Shown piece by piece: positions 53,691-62,353 of a DNA stretch of 64,000 nt. The position numbers and the translations under genes are program-made. The DNA is from Bradyrhizobium lupini (GTDB lineage Bacteria > Pseudomonadota > Alphaproteobacteria > Rhizobiales > Xanthobacteraceae), in assembly GCF_040939785.1 (NCBI RefSeq), contig NZ_CP162553.1:1922001-1986000 (forward strand), given 5' to 3'. The first letter of the stretch is position 1. The number at the start of each line of letters is the position of its first letter. The notes beneath the pieces are model-generated. The model searched no databases and was not told the DNA's origin. It saw only the letters and a program-made list of their open reading frames with translations.

Positions 53691-54392
53691 ATGAATTTGC
53701 GTTTCTGGCTTTTCTCCACGCTGTTGTCGACCCTCTTGTGCGCGGCCCCTTGCGCCCAAGCCCAGACGCGCGTCGGTGAAGCCGTCTTGATCCAGAATGA
53801 AGTCGTTCGCGTGGCCTCGACCACGACCCCGATCAGCGTCGGCGACAGCATGCTGCGGGACGAGACCGTGCGCACCGGCGCCGGCAGCGCGGCTCGCTTC
53901 GTGATGGCCGACAGCACCAATCTGTCGCTCGGTCCGAGCGCCACGCTCAAGCTCGACCGCACCGTCTTCAACGACGAGCACAGCTATCGCGACGTCGCGA
54001 TCCGCATGACGACCGGCGCATTCCGTTTCGTCACGGGACATTCCGAGAAGACCGCCTACAAGATCACGACCCCGCTCGCGACCATCGGCGTGCGCGGTAC
54101 CACTCTCGATATCCTGTCCCAGCGCGGCCGCTCGGTCGTCGTGCTGCAGGACGGTGCCGCCAGCGTCTGCACGACGAGCCAGCAATGCGTGCAGCTCACC
54201 CAGCCCGGCGACACCGCAATCATCACCTCGGCCGGCGGCAAGATCTCCATCAGTAAGACCAATACGCCGCCCTGGACCTTTGCCGCGACCTGCGCCGCGA
54301 GCGCGGGACTGTGCGCGGTCAGCCAATATGCGGAGGCCTCGCCGACCGTCACGCCCGCCATCCATGACGACGGCATGCTGTGCGGACGCTGA
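53691..54392 (+). CDS. FecR-domain protein
   Basis: A 233-residue exported protein. The signal peptide ends near residue 24 (CAQA). The FecR domain spans about 30-185 with the family hallmarks VRTGAGSAARFVMAD, LSLGPSATLKL and ITTPLATIGVRGTTLDI. A C-terminal region with four Cys (CTTSQQC, CAASAGLC, GLC) follows. In this arrangement FecR domains are periplasmic or surface proteins rather than sigma-factor regulators; no sigma gene is nearby. It overlaps the barrel gene's possible GTG start, so the two form an operon. Confidence 0.8.
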   Translation: MNLRFWLFSTLLSTLLCAAPCAQAQTRVGEAVLIQNEVVRVASTTTPISVGDSMLRDETVRTGAGSAARFVMADSTNLSLGPSATLKLDRTVFNDEHSYRDVAIRMTTGAFRFVTGHSEKTAYKITTPLATIGVRGTTLDILSQRGRSVVVLQDGAASVCTTSQQCVQLTQPGDTAIITSAGGKISISKTNTPPWTFAATCAASAGLCAVSQYAEASPTVTPAIHDDGMLCGR

Positions 54393-54394
54393 AG

Positions 54395-55564
54395 ATGGCG
54401 AATCTCACCAGCCTCAGGCGCTTCATCCTGGCGAGCGTGCTGACCGCCGTGGCTGCGTTTGCGTTTGTCGCGTTCCATGCCCGTCCGGCGGCAGCCGCCG
54501 CGATTTGCGAGTCCGAGTGCGGAGGGTCGACGCCCACCCCGGCGCCGAGCTATTCCCCCTCGCCCACGCCGACCTACAGCCCCTCGCCCTCGCCCAGCCC
54601 CACCCCGTCATCGTCGCCGAGCCCTTATCCGTCATCCTCGCCGAGCCCGACGCCGACACCGACACCAACCGGCGCGGATTCAAGCGGCAGCTCGATCGGC
54701 GGCCTTGCCAATCAGCGCTTCAACCAGATGATCACCAACCGGGTGCTTGGCACGGTGCTGCTCGGGGTCAACGAGCAGATCAATTGCAGCAACTGCGTCA
54801 GCGCGTTCGGCTCCGCAGGCTCGTTCTCGGCCGGAATCCACGGCCGCAAGGAGCTGACCAACAATCTGTCGCTGCTCGCCGGCATCGCCTACACGCAGTA
54901 CAGCGAGGGCGGCTACAACATCACAAGCGCTCCCATCGCCGCGTTCGCGCTGCGCTATGATTTCACCGACTGGGGCTCGTCGCGCCCGTTCTTCGACGTC
55001 GGCACGATCCTTACGCCGTGGGAGAAGGCGCGCTATACCCGCAGCTACAACACCAGCCTCGGCCCGGTGAGCGTCACGAGTTCGACCAACGCCTCGAACT
55101 ACGCCGTCTATGGCCGCGCCGGCTGGATGAGCCGCGTGTCGCCCCGCGACGAGGTCGCCGCCTCGATCGAGGTCTGGCAACTCTGGCAGCGCGTCTCCGG
55201 CTATACGGACAGCGCGGTGGCGTTCAATCCGTTCGACGCCAGTATCGCGACCGGCACCGACCGTACCAGCCTGGTCAAGATCGGCGGCCAGTGGACGCAT
55301 CTCTTTGGCAGCAATATCGAGGCCAACATCAACGGTGGCTGGGTGCAGTCATTCGCTGGCCATAGCGGCATCGTCGCGACCGTGACCGGCGACGGCATGG
55401 TGGTGCCGACCATGGGCAACCAAGGCTGGTTCGAATATGGCGGCCGGCTCGGCTTCCGGGTGCAGAAGGGCTGGATCGTCGACCTGTTCGCCAATGGCAC
55501 GCTCGGCCCGCAGCCGGTGGGTAACACCATCCATGGCGGCGTGGGGCTGCGGATCAATTATTAG
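54395..55564 (+). CDS. Outer-membrane barrel protein with Pro/Ser/Thr-rich linker
   Basis: A 389-residue protein. The signal peptide ends at about residue 36 (AAAA). A Pro/Ser/Thr-rich linker spans 45-92, built from PSPTPTYSPSPSPSP-like units, and a roughly 290-residue beta barrel follows (101-389) with alternating hydrophobic strands, ending GVGLRINY (terminal Tyr). It resembles autotransporter-type barrels with a tiny passenger. I chose ATG 54395; a GTG at 54380 is possible. The FecR gene precedes it within a few bases. The linker is a plausible target of the divergent PMT enzyme. Confidence 0.75.
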   Translation: MANLTSLRRFILASVLTAVAAFAFVAFHARPAAAAAICESECGGSTPTPAPSYSPSPTPTYSPSPSPSPTPSSSPSPYPSSSPSPTPTPTPTGADSSGSSIGGLANQRFNQMITNRVLGTVLLGVNEQINCSNCVSAFGSAGSFSAGIHGRKELTNNLSLLAGIAYTQYSEGGYNITSAPIAAFALRYDFTDWGSSRPFFDVGTILTPWEKARYTRSYNTSLGPVSVTSSTNASNYAVYGRAGWMSRVSPRDEVAASIEVWQLWQRVSGYTDSAVAFNPFDASIATGTDRTSLVKIGGQWTHLFGSNIEANINGGWVQSFAGHSGIVATVTGDGMVVPTMGNQGWFEYGGRLGFRVQKGWIVDLFANGTLGPQPVGNTIHGGVGLRINY

Positions 55565-55590
55565 CGGCGGGCCTTCGCCTCAGATTCCGC

Positions 55591-55695
55591 TGTCATGCCC
55601 CGGCTCGACCGGGGCATCCAGTACGCCGCGGCCGATCGATTGACCAATGACCGTCTCGGCGTACTGGATCGCGCGGTCGAAGCCGTGCGATGACA
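55591..55695. repeat. Dispersed palindromic repeat family A, copy 3
   Basis: A 105-bp element with ends TGTCAT and ATGACA. It shares CATGCCCCGG, GGGGCATCCAGTACGC, CGGCGTACTGGATC and CGATGACAG with the copies at 16151 and 21518, though the inner arms have diverged. It sits after the barrel gene, before the convergent VOC gene. Confidence 0.85.
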
Positions 55696-55722
55696 GTGAG
55701 TGTGTGGTGCGAGCTCACCGGC

Positions 55723-56211
55723 TCACGCCGCCGACTTGCCTTCGAACGCGCGGCGCAAGGTTTCCACGTCCAGCTTGACCATCTTCATCATGGCCTGCAT
55801 CGCGCGTGCGGCAGCCGCCTTGTCGGGGCTCGAGAGGAATTCGAACATAACCTTCGGCACGACCTGCCAGGCCACGCCCCAGCGATCCCTGAGCCAGCCG
55901 CACTGCTCTTCCTTGCCGCCATGGGCCAGGAACGCATTCCAGACGCTGTCGACCTGGGCCTGATCGTCGCAATGGATCATCAGCGAGATCGCGTGGGTGT
56001 ATTCCATTTTCATGCCGCCGTTGAGCGCGACCAAAGGCTGTCCCGCCACCGAGAATTCGACGACGAGCACGGAGCCTTCCTTGCCGGACGGGCCATCTGA
56101 AACGTTGCGCTGAACATGCGTGATCGCCGAATTCGGCACGAGCGAGACGTAGAACTTCGCGGCTTCCTCGGCATCGCCGTTGAACCACATGCAGGGAACG
56201 ACCTTGGACAT
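55723..56211 (-). CDS. VOC family protein, PhnB-like
   Basis: A 162-residue protein of the vicinal-oxygen-chelate/glyoxalase-like class (3-dmu-9_3-mt or PhnB type). It has MWFNGDAEEAAKFYVSLVPN at 8-27, VEFSVAGQPLVALNGG, and the GWLRDRWGVAWQVVP segment typical of this group. Metal ligands are not obvious, and many members are non-enzymatic. It is the downstream gene of a VOC-VOC pair on the minus strand (42-base gap). Confidence 0.85.
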   Translation of the reverse strand: MSKVVPCMWFNGDAEEAAKFYVSLVPNSAITHVQRNVSDGPSGKEGSVLVVEFSVAGQPLVALNGGMKMEYTHAISLMIHCDDQAQVDSVWNAFLAHGGKEEQCGWLRDRWGVAWQVVPKVMFEFLSSPDKAAAARAMQAMMKMVKLDVETLRRAFEGKSAA

Positions 56212-56253
56212 CTTGAATGCTCCTCTTCGGTTTCTTGCTGTTGTGGGGTTAGA

Positions 56254-56682
56254 TCAGGCGTTCGCCATGTCGGACTGCGCCGCGAAGGCTGCCATGTCCA
56301 TCCAGTTCACGCCCCACATGTGGCCGTCCGGATCCTCGAAGCTGCGGCCGTACATGAAGCTGTATTCGTCCTTCGGGCTGGGATCGGCCACCCCGCCTGC
56401 AGCCGCGGCCTTGCTGACGATATCGTCGACCTCGGTCCGGCTATCGGCGGACAGGCAGAACAGCGCCTGGTTTGAGGTCTTTGCATCCGAGATCGGCTTC
56501 GGCGTGAACTGCCGGAATTTCTCGTGGGTCGTCAGCATCGCGTAGATGGTCTCGGAAAAGACCATGCAACTCGCTGTTTCGTCGCTGAATTGCGGGTTCC
56601 TGGTCGCACCGACCGCCTCGTAAAAGGCAGTGGCGCGCTTGAGGTCGGTCACGGGCAGATTGAGGAAAATCATCCTGGGCAT
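56254..56682 (-). CDS. VOC family protein, glyoxalase/bleomycin-resistance-like
   Basis: A 142-residue VOC protein: MIFLNLPVTDLKRATAFYEA at 4-23 and the C-terminal EDPDGHMWGVNWMD motif at about 116-129, a common ending of this class. It may be a lactoylglutathione-lyase relative or a resistance-type binder; no clear metal site. It runs into the PhnB-like gene 42 bases downstream and probably shares its transcript. ATG 56682 is used because upstream residues do not fit the fold. Confidence 0.85.
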   Translation of the reverse strand: MPRMIFLNLPVTDLKRATAFYEAVGATRNPQFSDETASCMVFSETIYAMLTTHEKFRQFTPKPISDAKTSNQALFCLSADSRTEVDDIVSKAAAAGGVADPSPKDEYSFMYGRSFEDPDGHMWGVNWMDMAAFAAQSDMANA

Positions 56683-56812
56683 CGGAGCTCCTTGGGCGGG
56701 GTTCTGCCCAAGGACGGACGGCCAAGCGGCGATCCGACACGGCTTCCGGATCTTTTTGGAGCCCTGCCCGCGAGGTTCTGTCACACAGAACCCGCTGGCT
56801 TTCAGGCGATCC

Positions 56813-57325
56813 TCACTTCTTCTCGTTCGGATCGCGGTGAATGGGATCGACCCACAGGACGGTCTCGGGCTTCTCGACCGGCTCGATATCGAGGTTGATC
56901 GCCACCGCCTCGCCGTCGCTGCGCACCAGCACGCATTCCAGCACCTCGTCCGCGCTGGCGTTGATCTCCTGATGGGGCACGTAGGGCGGCACGAAAATGA
57001 AGTCACCGGGGCCGGCCTCTGCGGTGAATTGCAGGCTCTCGCCCCAGCGCATCCGCGCCTTGCCCTTCACCACATAGATCACGCTTTCGAGATGGCCGTG
57101 GTGATGCGCGCCGGTCTTGGCGTCGGGCTTGATGCTGACCGTGCCCGCCCACAATTTCTGCGCACCGACGCGCGCGAAATTGATCGCGGCCGCGCGGTCC
57201 ATGCCCGCCGTCGACGGAACGTTGGTATCGAGCTGGTTGCCGGGAATGACGCGCACGCCGTCATGTTTCCAGCGATCGTGGTGATCGTGGTCATGGTGGG
57301 AATGCGAATGGTCATGGCCGGTCAT
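56813..57325 (-). CDS. Cupin-domain protein with His-rich N-terminus
   Basis: A 170-residue cupin. Residues 4-16 are almost all His and Asp (HDHSHSHHDHDHH), a likely metal-binding arm. The cupin motif 1 is HHHGHLESVIYVVKG at about 85-99 and motif 2 PPYVPHQEI at about 123-131, with His residues able to hold Mn, Fe, Ni or Zn. Enzymatic role unknown; related proteins include oxidases, isomerases and storage proteins. Single gene on the minus strand. Confidence 0.85.
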   Translation of the reverse strand: MTGHDHSHSHHDHDHHDRWKHDGVRVIPGNQLDTNVPSTAGMDRAAAINFARVGAQKLWAGTVSIKPDAKTGAHHHGHLESVIYVVKGKARMRWGESLQFTAEAGPGDFIFVPPYVPHQEINASADEVLECVLVRSDGEAVAINLDIEPVEKPETVLWVDPIHRDPNEKK

Positions 57326-57452
57326 GGGACTTGCTTTCTATTGGTTCCGTGTGCGGCAAACTAACCCAAAGCCGCGACATCGAGCCATAACAAAATCGGA
57401 ACCCTCATAACCGTCGAACGTTGTCTTGGCGAGCAAACCGCAGGAGAGTTTC

Positions 57453-57671
57453 ATGGGTAGCACGACCGACAAGATCAAGGGCACCGCAAACGAGGCAATG
57501 GGCAAGGCCAAGCAGGGCGTCGGTGAAGCCACTGGATCCGAGCGCCTGAAGGGTGAAGGTGCAGTCCAGGAAGTGAAGGGCAAGGGCCAGCAGGCCATGG
57601 GCGACGCCAAGGACGCCGCGAAGGACGCGGTTGATCGCGCAGCCGCTGCGGCCAAGCGCGCGACGGAGTAA
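57453..57671 (+). CDS. CsbD-family stress protein
   Basis: A 72-residue hydrophilic helical protein matching CsbD: the [20 protein letters not shown] start, repeated KxKGxxxEAxG units and an Ala/Lys-rich tail. Such proteins accumulate in general stress, often under a stress sigma factor. ATG 57453 with AGGAGAG upstream. A perfect terminator follows at 57692. Confidence 0.9.
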   Translation: MGSTTDKIKGTANEAMGKAKQGVGEATGSERLKGEGAVQEVKGKGQQAMGDAKDAAKDAVDRAAAAAKRATE

Positions 57672-57691
57672 CGGCGTCGCACTGAATGCGA

Positions 57692-57719
57692 AAAGACCGG
57701 CCGAGAGGCCGGTCTTTTT
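57692..57719. terminator. Bidirectional Rho-independent terminator
   Basis: AAAGACCGGCC (57692-57702) and GGCCGGTCTTT (57707-57717) pair perfectly around GAGA and are followed by T-rich tracts in both directions. It ends the CsbD gene on the plus strand and the FKBP gene on the minus strand. Confidence 0.92.
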
Positions 57720-57729
57720 GTTTGCGGGC

Positions 57730-58194
57730 TTACTTCACCCCGAGCAATTCCACGTCGAACATCAGCGTCGCGTTCGGCGGGATCACGCCGCCTGCGCCCC
57801 GGGCGCCATAGCCGAGCTGCGGCGGAATGATCAGCGTGCGCTTGCCGCCGACCTTCATGGAGGCAACACCCTCGTCCCAGCCGGCGATGACGCGGCCCTT
57901 GCCGATCGGGAATTCGAACGGCTCGTTGCGGTCGACCGACGAGTCGAATTTCTTGCCCTTCTGGCCGTTCTCGTAGAGCCAGCCGGTGTAGTGCATCACG
58001 CAGATCTGGCCCGGCTTGGGCGAAGCTCCGGTGCCGGCGACGCTATCGGTAATCTGCAAACCTGAAGCTGTTGTCATGGTCTTCCCTGCGGTCTGGGCCG
58101 AGGCCGTGGTGGAAACGAAATCGGACACGCCGGCGATCACGGTGATCGCGAGTGCCGACATGATGGCGAGGAGCATGCGCTGTAAACGCTGCAT
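57730..58194 (-). CDS. FKBP-type peptidyl-prolyl isomerase
   Basis: A 154-residue protein. A signal peptide or membrane anchor spans about 1-32 ([20 protein letters not shown]). The FKBP domain fills about 60-153 with [47 protein letters not shown] strand and the closing [11 protein letters not shown]. It catalyses cis-trans isomerisation of prolyl bonds, probably in the periplasm. Convergent with CsbD through the shared terminator. Confidence 0.9.
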   Translation of the reverse strand: MQRLQRMLLAIMSALAITVIAGVSDFVSTTASAQTAGKTMTTASGLQITDSVAGTGASPKPGQICVMHYTGWLYENGQKGKKFDSSVDRNEPFEFPIGKGRVIAGWDEGVASMKVGGKRTLIIPPQLGYGARGAGGVIPPNATLMFDVELLGVK

Positions 58195-58254
58195 AAGAGA
58201 CCTTCCGTTTGAGGCGCAAGGTGTCTAGCGCAACGCTGACGCCGTTTCCACCCC

Positions 58255-60546
58255 TCACACCTCGATATTTTCGAGCCGCACGGGCAGCTTGCGGATGCGC
58301 TGGCCCGTGGCGTGATAGATCGCATTGCAGATCGCCGCATTGGTGCCGACATTGGCGAGCTCGCCAAGGCCTTTCACGCCGGCCGGGTTGATACGGTCGT
58401 CCTGCTCGGAGAGCAGGATCACTTCGACACCGGGCACGTCGGCATTCACGGGCACGAGATAGTCGGCGAGATTATCGTTGACGTAGCGTGCATTGCGCTC
58501 GTCGATCTCGGTGGCCTCCAGCAGCGCCGAGGACATGCCCCAGATCAGGCCGCCCATGAGCTGGCTGCGCGCCGTGCGCGGATTCATGATGCGGCCCGCC
58601 GCAAACGCTCCCACCAGCCGGGGGCAGCGGATTTCATGGGTAAAGCGGTTGACGCGGACCTCGACGAAGTCAGCACCGAAGGCATAGGCGATCTTGTCTT
58701 TCATCTGATGGCCACCGACGAGCCGCGCGTGCCCGCTGTGCATGGCCGTGAAGGAATCCAGCGGCTCGCCTTCGGGCTTCCACTCGCCGTATTCCTCGAC
58801 GATGCCGACGCCGAGCGCGTCGAAGGCCCTCTCGAGATCGAGTGGACGATCGCTCTGCGCCGCCTGCGTGCTCGGCGCCTGGCTGATGCCGACAGTCTCC
58901 TTGGCCTTGTCGGCGAGGCTTTCGCTCGGCATCACGGCCTTGAACAGCCTTTGGCGAATGCGGTCGCACACCATCATCACCGCCGAGCAGGTGCTGGCAG
59001 TCGAGTTCGAACCGCCGGCAACGGGCGCCGGCGGCAGATCGCTGTCACCCAGGAAGACCGCGACCTTCTCCAAGGGCACGCCGAGCCGCTCGGCCGCGGT
59101 CTGGGCGATGACGGTATACGCACCGGTGCCGATCTCGTGACCGGCGATCTCGACCCGGGTACGGCCGTCGCGCTGGAGGCGGACGCGCGCGGCAGAGGGC
59201 GCCATCTGCGTCGGATAGCAGGTAGCGGCACAGCCATAGCCGACCAGCCAGTCGCCGTCCGACATCGATTTCGGCTGCGGCGAGCGCTGCGACCAGCCGA
59301 ACGCCTTCGCGGCCTCGTCGAAGCACGCCATCAATGACCGCGATGTATAGGGCTTGCCGCCGATCGGCTCGACGGTGGTGTCGTTGATGCGGCGGAGCTC
59401 GACGGGGTCCATGTTCAGCTTCACAGCGAGCTCGTCCATCGCGCTCTCCAGCGCGAAGAGATACGGCACCTCCGGCGGCGAGCGCATGAAGCCAGGCGTA
59501 TTGCGGTCGGCGCGCACGATCGACACCAGACTTGCGACGTTCGGGCAGGCATAGAGCCGCGTCGTCGTCTTGGTGCCGCCGACGCAATAGGCATCCGGAC
59601 GCGACGAAACCTCCGCGCCGTCGTGCCTCAAAGCCACCAGCTTGCCGTCCCGACCCGCACCAAGCCTGATCTCATGGCGCGTCTCGGCGCGATGGGTCGC
59701 GATGGTGAAACCCTGGTCGCGCGTCGGCACCAGCTTGATCGGCCGGTTCAGGCGTTTGGCGATGCCGGCGATGACGGCGGTCCGCGGCGTCATCGAGCCG
59801 CGCGAACCAAAGCCGCCGCCGACATAGGGATTGACGACACGGACCTTGTCGGCGTCGATACCGAGCTGCTCGGCGACGCCGTTCTTCAGGCCGTAGACGT
59901 ACTGGCTGCCCTCGTAGACGACGAGCTCGTCGCCCATCCAGGCGCAGCTCGTCGTAAACAGCTCCATCGGATTGTGGTGCTGGGTCGGCGTTTCATAAGA
60001 GGCGGTGAGCTTGACCTCGGCCGCGTCGAACGCCTTGGCGAAATCGCCGACCTCCGGGTCTTCCTTGAACTGTGCGTTCTGCCCCTTTGCCGCTGCCGTG
60101 GTGGTCCCCGGCGAGTCGAAGCTCGCACTCGGCGCCGCGGCCGTGTAGCTGACCTTGACGCGATTGGCGGCCTCGCGCGCCGCCTCGTAACTCTCGGCGA
60201 TGACGACGGCGATGATCTGGCCGTCATGGGCGATGTCGGCCGATTTCAGCGGCTGGATCGTGGTGCCGGCATAGCCGCCATTGCTGAACAGTTTCGATTC
60301 CTTCAGCTTCGGAGCGTTCTCGTGCGTGACGATGTCGATCACGCTGCGGACCCGCTTGGCATCGTCGAGATCGAAACTGTCGATGCGGCCCTTGGCGATG
60401 GCGCTGGTGACCAGGAACGCGTAAGCTGGATTGTCGAGCGGCATGTCGGACGCATATGTCGCCCGGCCCGTGACCTTTGCGGCCGCGTCATAGCGCGGCA
60501 CCGGCTTGCCCATGTTCGCTTTCGGCTCGGGAGCTGCAGCGGTCAT
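58255..60546 (-). CDS. paoC: Molybdopterin-binding subunit of aldehyde oxidoreductase
   Basis: A 763-residue xanthine-dehydrogenase-family large subunit. The molybdopterin-binding GGGFGSRG and the active-site Glu729 in GVKGLGELANVG are present. It closely follows the E. coli PaoC/YagR plan. With PaoA and PaoB it forms a heterotrimer that oxidises aromatic or other aldehydes to acids with water as oxygen source. ATG 60546 begins MTAAAPEPKANMGKP, two bases after the PaoB stop. It lacks a signal peptide; export would ride on PaoA's Tat signal. Confidence 0.9.
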   Translation of the reverse strand: MTAAAPEPKANMGKPVPRYDAAAKVTGRATYASDMPLDNPAYAFLVTSAIAKGRIDSFDLDDAKRVRSVIDIVTHENAPKLKESKLFSNGGYAGTTIQPLKSADIAHDGQIIAVVIAESYEAAREAANRVKVSYTAAAPSASFDSPGTTTAAAKGQNAQFKEDPEVGDFAKAFDAAEVKLTASYETPTQHHNPMELFTTSCAWMGDELVVYEGSQYVYGLKNGVAEQLGIDADKVRVVNPYVGGGFGSRGSMTPRTAVIAGIAKRLNRPIKLVPTRDQGFTIATHRAETRHEIRLGAGRDGKLVALRHDGAEVSSRPDAYCVGGTKTTTRLYACPNVASLVSIVRADRNTPGFMRSPPEVPYLFALESAMDELAVKLNMDPVELRRINDTTVEPIGGKPYTSRSLMACFDEAAKAFGWSQRSPQPKSMSDGDWLVGYGCAATCYPTQMAPSAARVRLQRDGRTRVEIAGHEIGTGAYTVIAQTAAERLGVPLEKVAVFLGDSDLPPAPVAGGSNSTASTCSAVMMVCDRIRQRLFKAVMPSESLADKAKETVGISQAPSTQAAQSDRPLDLERAFDALGVGIVEEYGEWKPEGEPLDSFTAMHSGHARLVGGHQMKDKIAYAFGADFVEVRVNRFTHEIRCPRLVGAFAAGRIMNPRTARSQLMGGLIWGMSSALLEATEIDERNARYVNDNLADYLVPVNADVPGVEVILLSEQDDRINPAGVKGLGELANVGTNAAICNAIYHATGQRIRKLPVRLENIEV

Positions 60547-60548
60547 GA

Positions 60549-61565
60549 TCAGATCTCCATCGTTACGGCCTGCTGGAGCGCGCGCGCCACCACGCGCTTG
60601 CCGAGCGCGATCTTGAAGCTGTTGTGCTGGCGGCCCCTGGCGTCCGCAAACGCGGCATCGGCCACACGCTGCGCCAGACCGTCGTCGAATTTCTGTCCCT
60701 TCAGCAGCGCCTCCGCCTCGCGCGCCCGCCACGGCACGGTGGCGACGCCGCCGAGCGCGACACGCGCGTCCCTGATCGTGCCATCCTGCACGTCGAGCGC
60801 GACCGCAGCCGACGACAGCGCGAACTCGTAGGACTGCCGGTCGCGCGCCTTGAGATACACCGAGCGCGGCCAGCGGCCGGGAACGGAGAACGCAGAGATC
60901 AGCTCACCGGGCCGAAGCGTGGTCTCGATGTCGGGCGTCCTGCCGGGTGCCTTGTGCAAATCCGCAAACGGCAGGTTGCGCGTTCCGGACCTGCCGGTAA
61001 TCTCGACCATCGCATCGAGCGCGATCAGCGCCTGCGCAAAATCGCCGGGATAGGTCGCGATGCACTGATCGGACGTACCGAGCACCGCATGCATGCGATT
61101 GACGCCGTCCATGGCGGCACAGCCCGAACCAGGATTGCGCTTGTTGCAATTCTCATAGGAAACGTCGCGGAAATAGCTGCAACGCGTTCGCTGCATCACG
61201 TTACCGCCGAGCGTCGCCATGTTGCGCAGCTGGGCGCTGGCGGCGAGCTTCAGGGAATTCGCGATCACCGGATAGTGGCGCTGGATCTCGGCATGCGCGG
61301 CCACGTCGGACATCTTCGCGAGCGCGCCGAGCCGCAAGCCGTCACTGCCGGGCTCGATCGCCGACCAGCCCCGCGCCAGCGGATTGATATCGACGATCGC
61401 GGCGGGCCGCATCACGTCGAGCTTCATCAGATCGATCAGAGTGGTGCCGCCCGCGAGCGGCTGCGCTGTAGCCTTGGTCAGCGGATTGTTCGCAGCCGCG
61501 GCAGCGCTGAGCGCCTGCACGGCCATGTCGGAGTCTGTTGCCTTTTGATACGAAAACGGTCGCAT
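60549..61565 (-). CDS. paoB: FAD-binding subunit of aldehyde oxidoreductase, with Cys-rich insert
   Basis: A 338-residue FAD_binding_5/CO_deh_flav_C protein. FAD contacts fit LAGGTTLIDLMKLDV at about 38-52 and MATLGGNVMQRTRC at about 118-131. The Cys-rich insert (CSYFRDVSYENC, GSGC, QC) at about 131-168 matches the loop that holds a [4Fe-4S] cluster in E. coli PaoB. It sits between paoA and paoC with 2-5 base gaps, a strict operon. Confidence 0.9.
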   Translation of the reverse strand: MRPFSYQKATDSDMAVQALSAAAAANNPLTKATAQPLAGGTTLIDLMKLDVMRPAAIVDINPLARGWSAIEPGSDGLRLGALAKMSDVAAHAEIQRHYPVIANSLKLAASAQLRNMATLGGNVMQRTRCSYFRDVSYENCNKRNPGSGCAAMDGVNRMHAVLGTSDQCIATYPGDFAQALIALDAMVEITGRSGTRNLPFADLHKAPGRTPDIETTLRPGELISAFSVPGRWPRSVYLKARDRQSYEFALSSAAVALDVQDGTIRDARVALGGVATVPWRAREAEALLKGQKFDDGLAQRVADAAFADARGRQHNSFKIALGKRVVARALQQAVTMEI

Positions 61566-61569
61566 GCGC

Positions 61570-62184
61570 TTAGCCTTTCATGATCTCGGGCGCGGCCTGC
61601 TTCACGGCGGCGACGATGTTGGGATAGGCGGCGCAGCGGCAGATGTTGCCGCTCATGTATTCGCGGATGTCGGCCTCGCTGCCCGCATGCCCCTCCTGGA
61701 CGCAGGCCACGGCGGACATGATCTGGCCCGGCGTACAATAGCCGCATTGAAACGCATCGTTGTCGACGAAGGCCTGCTGCATCGGATGCAAATGATCGTC
61801 GGTGGCAAGGCCCTCGATCGTGGTGATCTCCTGCCCCTCGGCCGCGAGCGCGAGCGTCAGGCACGACACCACGCGCCGGTCGTCGATCAGTACCGTGCAG
61901 GCACCACATTGGCCGTGGTCGCAGCCCTTTTTGCTGCCGGTGAGCTTGAGATGCTCCCGCAGCGCGTCGAGCACCGTCGTGCGGGCGTCGATGCGCAGGC
62001 GCTTGTCCTTGCCGTTGACCCGCAGCGTGACATCGACAGGAAGCGCCGGATCCTGGGCGGCCGACACGCTCGCATCCTGCGCGGCCGCACGCGCCGTCAT
62101 GGGGACCAGCGCGCTGCCGGCAACGCCGGCCATGAAGGCGCGCCGATCGAATCCGGACGGTCCGGAACCTGATTTTTCGGACAT
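61570..62184 (-). CDS. paoA: [2Fe-2S] subunit of aldehyde oxidoreductase with Tat signal
   Basis: A 204-residue iron-sulfur subunit. The N-terminus carries a Tat signal (DRRAFM at 13-18 followed by a hydrophobic stretch), so the enzyme is predicted periplasmic. Plant-ferredoxin-type cluster: GCDHGQCGACTVL. A second, four-helix cluster: CGYCTPGQ and CRC in NICRCAAYPN. ATG 62184 chosen; the earlier Met adds a non-family stretch. First gene of the paoABC operon. Confidence 0.9.
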   Translation of the reverse strand: MSEKSGSGPSGFDRRAFMAGVAGSALVPMTARAAAQDASVSAAQDPALPVDVTLRVNGKDKRLRIDARTTVLDALREHLKLTGSKKGCDHGQCGACTVLIDDRRVVSCLTLALAAEGQEITTIEGLATDDHLHPMQQAFVDNDAFQCGYCTPGQIMSAVACVQEGHAGSEADIREYMSGNICRCAAYPNIVAAVKQAAPEIMKG

Positions 62185-62276
62185 GGAGGGCCTCCGCCGC
62201 TTCGAGCAAGAGCAGCGCACGCCTGCACCGCTCATCGGCCCTTAACCTGAAGCAATGAGCTCCGTTCCGAACGAGA

Positions 62277-62308
62277 AAGGGCGACGCAGCAAATGCCGCG
62301 TCGCCCTT
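62277..62308 (-). terminator. Probable terminator after the ggt gene
   Basis: AAGGGCGACGC (62277-62287) and GCGTCGCCCTT (62298-62308) pair perfectly around a ten-base loop. On the minus strand the stem is followed by TCTCGTTC, only weakly T-rich. It lies 46 bases past the ggt stop. Confidence 0.7.
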
Positions 62309-62353
62309 CGTCAACTTTTCCTGATCTCGCGCGGGGAACTCCGTGCGCGGTGG

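Noticed and set aside
53691..54392. FecR protein as an anti-sigma regulator of iron uptake
   Set aside because: No ECF sigma factor or TonB receptor is adjacent; the gene is coupled to a surface barrel, and the protein has an ordinary signal peptide rather than an anti-sigma N-terminal domain.
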